In this document: positions 6,309-8,073 of the stretch, piece by piece
How positions within the stretch are numbered: position 1 is the stretch's first letter
How the letters are laid out: each line of letters begins with the position of its first letter
Source of the DNA: JAVXAG01 sp036660615
Lineage (GTDB): Bacteria > Bacillota > Clostridia > Peptostreptococcales > Anaerovoracaceae
Assembly (NCBI GenBank): GCA_036660615.1
Contig: JAVXAG010000087.1
Span: forward strand, 1-8,073
Direction of reading: 5' to 3'
DNA length: 8,073 bases
Notes under the pieces: model-generated
Told to the model about the DNA's origin: nothing
Seen by the model: the letters and a program-made list of their open reading frames with translations, nothing else
The model's database searches: none
Translations under genes and position numbers: made by a program

Positions 6309-7598
6309 TTATAATTGCTCAAGTATTTTCCTTGTAGCTTTATTTGCTTCAAATATTGTTTTTTCTAAATCAATAGTCATATACTCTCCATCTTTATAGA
6401 GAACTTTTCCATCTACCATAGTTAATACTATATCACTACCCGATGCCGAATATACTATATTATTCAATAAATTGTGAACTGGGAACATATTAGGCTGATT
6501 TATATCAAGAACTATTAAATCTGCCTTGTAACCTTCTTGCATCTTACCACAATCCATTCGCCCTTGTCCATAGGCACCGCCATATGTTGCTGCTACTATT
6601 GCTTCTTTTGGTGTTACAACTGTAGGGTCTTTGCTTTTTTCTTTTGCTAATAGTGCTACTGCTTTTACTTCTTCAAGAAAGTTCAAACTGTTATTGCTTG
6701 CCACACTATCTGTACCTAAGGCAACATTCACTCCCATAGATAAGAGCTTTGGCACATTGCAAATCCCACTGGCAAGTTTTAAATTGCTTATTGGGTTTGA
6801 TGCCACAGTAACATCTTTTTCTTTGATTATGTCAAAATCTTCTCCTTCCACCCATACGCAATGGGCAGCAACTGTATGAGTATCGAAAATTCCGCATTTA
6901 TTCAAATACTGTACTGGTGTCAATCCGTTATGTCTTTCTTTGCACTCTTCATGCTCTAGTTTTGTTTCTGAAACGTGAACATGCATATTGAGTCCTATAT
7001 CTTTTGTATACTCAGCAAGGGCTCTAGCTGTTTTCTCATCTGAAGTGTATTCTCCATGTAAGCTGGCATCTATTAAAATTTTACCGTTTTGTGTATTATG
7101 AATGTTTTTTACTGCCTGCTGCATTTCAATCATTGAATCCATCTTAAATAGGTCTTCTCCTGCGAAGTTTACTATGCTTCTGGAAATATTGTTCTTTGCT
7201 CCACTGTCGGCTACTGCTTTTGCCATATCTTCGACAAAGTAATACATATCGGTACTGGACACAATACCAAATCTAATGGATTCCGCCATAGATAGTAGTG
7301 TTCCCCAATACACAGCATTTCCGTCTAATTTTCCTTCGAAAGGAAAGATTTTTTTATTTAACCAATCTTGAAGAACCAAATTTTCTCCATAGCCTCTCAT
7401 CAGTGCCATAGGTGAATGGGCGTGGCTGTTATAAAACCCTGCCATCAGTAATTTGCCTTTTCCGTTATATTCTTCGCCAAAGTTTTCTTCTGGCATTTCT
7501 TTTCCAATGTATTTTATCTTGTCTTGATCTACACCTACATACATGTGTGTTTCAACATCCATTTTGTTGTTCAAAATCGTTATATCTTTAAAAAGCAT
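6309..7598 (-). CDS. mtaD: 5-methylthioadenosine/S-adenosylhomocysteine deaminase (MtaD-like amidohydrolase)
   Basis: This 429-residue cytosolic enzyme belongs to the amidohydrolase (TIM-barrel) superfamily, ATZ/TRZ group. Expected metal and active-site positions are visible: H59-A-H61 in AGFYNSHAHSPM, HVHVSET (206-212, with H208 and E211), AAHCVW (H246) and GTDSVASNN (D297). SNLKLASG (271-278), WGTLLSMAE (98-106) and YSASGSD near the C-terminus are MtaD-like. Such enzymes deaminate methylthioadenosine and S-adenosylhomocysteine to inosine analogues and often accept adenosine, so purine or methyl-cycle salvage is the likely role. A guanine- or other aminohydrolase specificity cannot be excluded. 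GGAGG (7606-7610) lies seven bases before the ATG at 7598. It is the first gene of the leftward cluster. No clean promoter is seen upstream; its leader region is the structured island. Confidence 0.9.
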   Translation of the reverse strand: MLFKDITILNNKMDVETHMYVGVDQDKIKYIGKEMPEENFGEEYNGKGKLLMAGFYNSHAHSPMALMRGYGENLVLQDWLNKKIFPFEGKLDGNAVYWGTLLSMAESIRFGIVSSTDMYYFVEDMAKAVADSGAKNNISRSIVNFAGEDLFKMDSMIEMQQAVKNIHNTQNGKILIDASLHGEYTSDEKTARALAEYTKDIGLNMHVHVSETKLEHEECKERHNGLTPVQYLNKCGIFDTHTVAAHCVWVEGEDFDIIKEKDVTVASNPISNLKLASGICNVPKLLSMGVNVALGTDSVASNNSLNFLEEVKAVALLAKEKSKDPTVVTPKEAIVAATYGGAYGQGRMDCGKMQEGYKADLIVLDINQPNMFPVHNLLNNIVYSASGSDIVLTMVDGKVLYKDGEYMTIDLEKTIFEANKATRKILEQL

Positions 7599-7631
7599 GA
7601 TTATTCCTCCAATTGTAATTTAATTTAGTGG

Positions 7632-7671
7632 GAAAACCGTAGGTTTTCATAGGTGCGTAGCACCACCTTTG
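7632..7671. repeat. 40-nt double-hairpin direct repeat, left copy
   Basis: This copy contains two consecutive short hairpins: GAAAACC-GTA-GGTTTTC (7632-7648) and GGTGC-GTA-GCACC (7652-7664). A second copy in the same orientation starts 308 bases further on (7940-7979) and differs at only two positions, 7658 and 7665. It ends at a CCTTTGC that can also pair with GCAAAGG (7688-7694). Confidence 0.85.
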
Positions 7672-7716
7672 CAATAAACATAATATGGCAAAGGGCACCG
7701 TTCCTGATAGAATGTT

Positions 7717-7799
7717 CTCGTCGGCAGGCGCTAGCCAGCCAGCAGTGCTTTCAGGTTTAGTGGGCACTGCGGTGAAAAAGGTGTGCCTTTTTCGACGAG
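7717..7799. other. GC-rich multi-stem structure (possible structured RNA)
   Basis: CTCGTCG (7717-7723) pairs with CGACGAG (7793-7799) and encloses three consecutive hairpins. The first is GGCAGGC/GCCAGCC (7723-7740, a double GGC/GCC stem with an A-A mismatch and loop GCTA). The second is GCAGTGC/GCACTGC (7742-7770, 15-nt loop). The third is AAAAAGG/CCTTTTT (7775-7792, loop TGTG). The closing stem and hairpins leave few unpaired bases outside loops. By hand count it is about 58% G+C, far richer than its surroundings. No known RNA family was recognised, and the strand of any transcript is unknown. Confidence 0.6.
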
Positions 7800-7810
7800 T
7801 CGTAGCTGGG

Positions 7811-7858
7811 GTGGTTATTATGCCATAAATTTATCTAATTTATGGTATAATCCGCCAC
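7811..7858. repeat. Long imperfect inverted repeat
   Basis: The central stem pairs CCATAAATT (7823-7831) with AATTTATGG (7837-7845) perfectly. It extends through a G-T pair and ATTAT/ATAAT, then after a small internal loop through GTGG (7811-7814) and CCAC (7855-7858). The total is about 19 pairs with a 5-nt loop. No T-run follows on either strand, so it is not a normal terminator. Its left arm resembles the right arm of the inverted repeat at 7886-7925. Confidence 0.75.
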
Positions 7859-7885
7859 ATGGCGTCTGCCGTGCATAAGATCAAC

Positions 7886-7925
7886 ATATAATATCCACCA
7901 GTCACAGCTAGGGTGGATATTATAT
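7886..7925. repeat. Perfect 14-bp inverted repeat
   Basis: ATATAATATCCACC (7886-7899) and GGTGGATATTATAT (7912-7925) are exact reverse complements around a 12-nt loop that contains CACAGCTAG. No T-run follows on either strand. The right arm with its loop (AGCTAGGGTGGATATTAT, 7906-7923) is a degenerate direct copy of AGCTGGGGTGGTTATTAT at 7804-7821. Confidence 0.85.
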
Positions 7926-7939
7926 CATAGAATCGGTGC

Positions 7940-7979
7940 GAAAACCGTAGGTTTTCATAGGTGCGCAGCACCTCCTTTG
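7940..7979. repeat. 40-nt double-hairpin direct repeat, right copy
   Basis: This is the second copy of the repeat at 7632-7671, in the same orientation and 38/40 identical. Both hairpins are kept: GAAAACC/GGTTTTC (7940-7956) and GGTGC/GCACC (7960-7972). The loop and flank changes do not break pairing. The copies bracket all the other structured segments of the intergenic region. Confidence 0.85.
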
Positions 7980-7995
7980 ACTCACATATGATAAT

Positions 7996-8020
7996 GTCAT
8001 AATCTGTCACAAATTATGAC
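7996..8020. repeat. Short inverted repeat upstream of the Fur box
   Basis: GTCATAAT (7996-8003) pairs perfectly with ATTATGAC (8013-8020) around a 9-nt loop. The role is unknown: it could be an operator or a leader hairpin. It directly follows a TGATAAT heptamer (7989-7995) that resembles a Fur half-site. Confidence 0.5.
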
Positions 8021-8051
8021 GTACCAATGGCAAATTTTACTCTGCCAAAAC

Positions 8052-8072
8052 TGATAATGAGAATCATTATCA
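8052..8072. promoter_or_regulatory. Fur box (ferric uptake regulator operator)
   Basis: A perfect 9-3-9 palindrome, TGATAATGA-GAA-TCATTATCA, matches the classical 19-bp Fur consensus GATAATGATAATCATTATC at 18 of 19 positions (8053-8071). Fur with ferrous iron would bind here and repress. No gene inside the window begins beside it, and mtaD starts 450 bases away. It most likely belongs to the promoter of an iron-uptake gene starting beyond the right edge. Confidence 0.85.
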
Positions 8073-8073
8073 C

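Noticed and set aside
7612..7617. TACAAT on the minus strand as the mtaD -10 box
   Set aside because: It would place the transcription start within the mtaD ribosome binding site, and no -35 box is suitably spaced.
7704..7760. CTGATAG as a hammerhead ribozyme core
   Set aside because: The core would need CTGATGA and a downstream GAAA in the right stem context. Neither is present.
7811..7925. The two long inverted repeats as intrinsic terminators
   Set aside because: Neither is followed by a T-run on either strand, and the flanking genes appear to diverge from this region, so no gene is expected to end here.
7632..7979. The two 40-nt repeats as a CRISPR array
   Set aside because: There are only two copies, 308 bases apart, with structured and non-spacer-like sequence between them and no cas genes.
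7977..8003. TTGACT (7977-7982) with CATAAT (7998-8003) as a plus-strand promoter
   Set aside because: The spacer is only 15 nt and the -10 box falls in an inverted repeat. It is possible but too weak to annotate.

Overview
The window is low-GC, densely packed bacterial chromosome. Gene content (SpoVB-like flippase, MazG, HU and RqcP in a row; a DUF421/DUF4363 pair; a riboswitch-controlled folT) and strong AGGAGG-type ribosome binding sites point to a Firmicute of class Clostridia, possibly Lachnospiraceae. I cannot name the genus.

Layout. Positions 1-146 hold a promoter that fires leftward out of the window. An MFS permease (147-1307, minus) diverges from a two-gene operon (1406-2493, plus) encoding a DUF421/YetF-type membrane protein and a DUF4363 protein that overlap by ATGA. 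Next is a sigma-A promoter and a tetrahydrofolate riboswitch (about 2537-2630) in front of folT (2700-3230), the substrate-binding component of a folate ECF transporter. A bidirectional terminator separates folT from a leftward cluster. In transcription order that cluster is mtaD (7598-6309), a SpoVB/YabM-family flippase (6291-4687), mazG (4675-3869), hup (3819-3541) and rqcP (3482-3240). A clear intrinsic terminator lies between hup and rqcP.

Positions 7611-8073 contain no convincing protein gene but are not empty. They hold two 40-nt direct repeats (38/40 identical, each a pair of hairpins). Between these lie a GC-rich multi-stem structure and two long hairpins that share a degenerate arm sequence. 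The window ends with an almost perfect Fur box (8052-8072), which probably controls an iron-responsive gene just beyond the right edge.

How the parts work together. The leftward cluster is the Firmicute 'yabM-yabN-yabO' housekeeping neighbourhood: envelope-precursor flipping, nucleotide-pool sanitation, nucleoid structure and ribosome rescue. Here it is headed by a purine-salvage deaminase. The sporulation genes yabP and yabQ that often follow rqcP are absent at this place. The least explained part is the structured, repeat-bounded intergenic island at 7632-7979.
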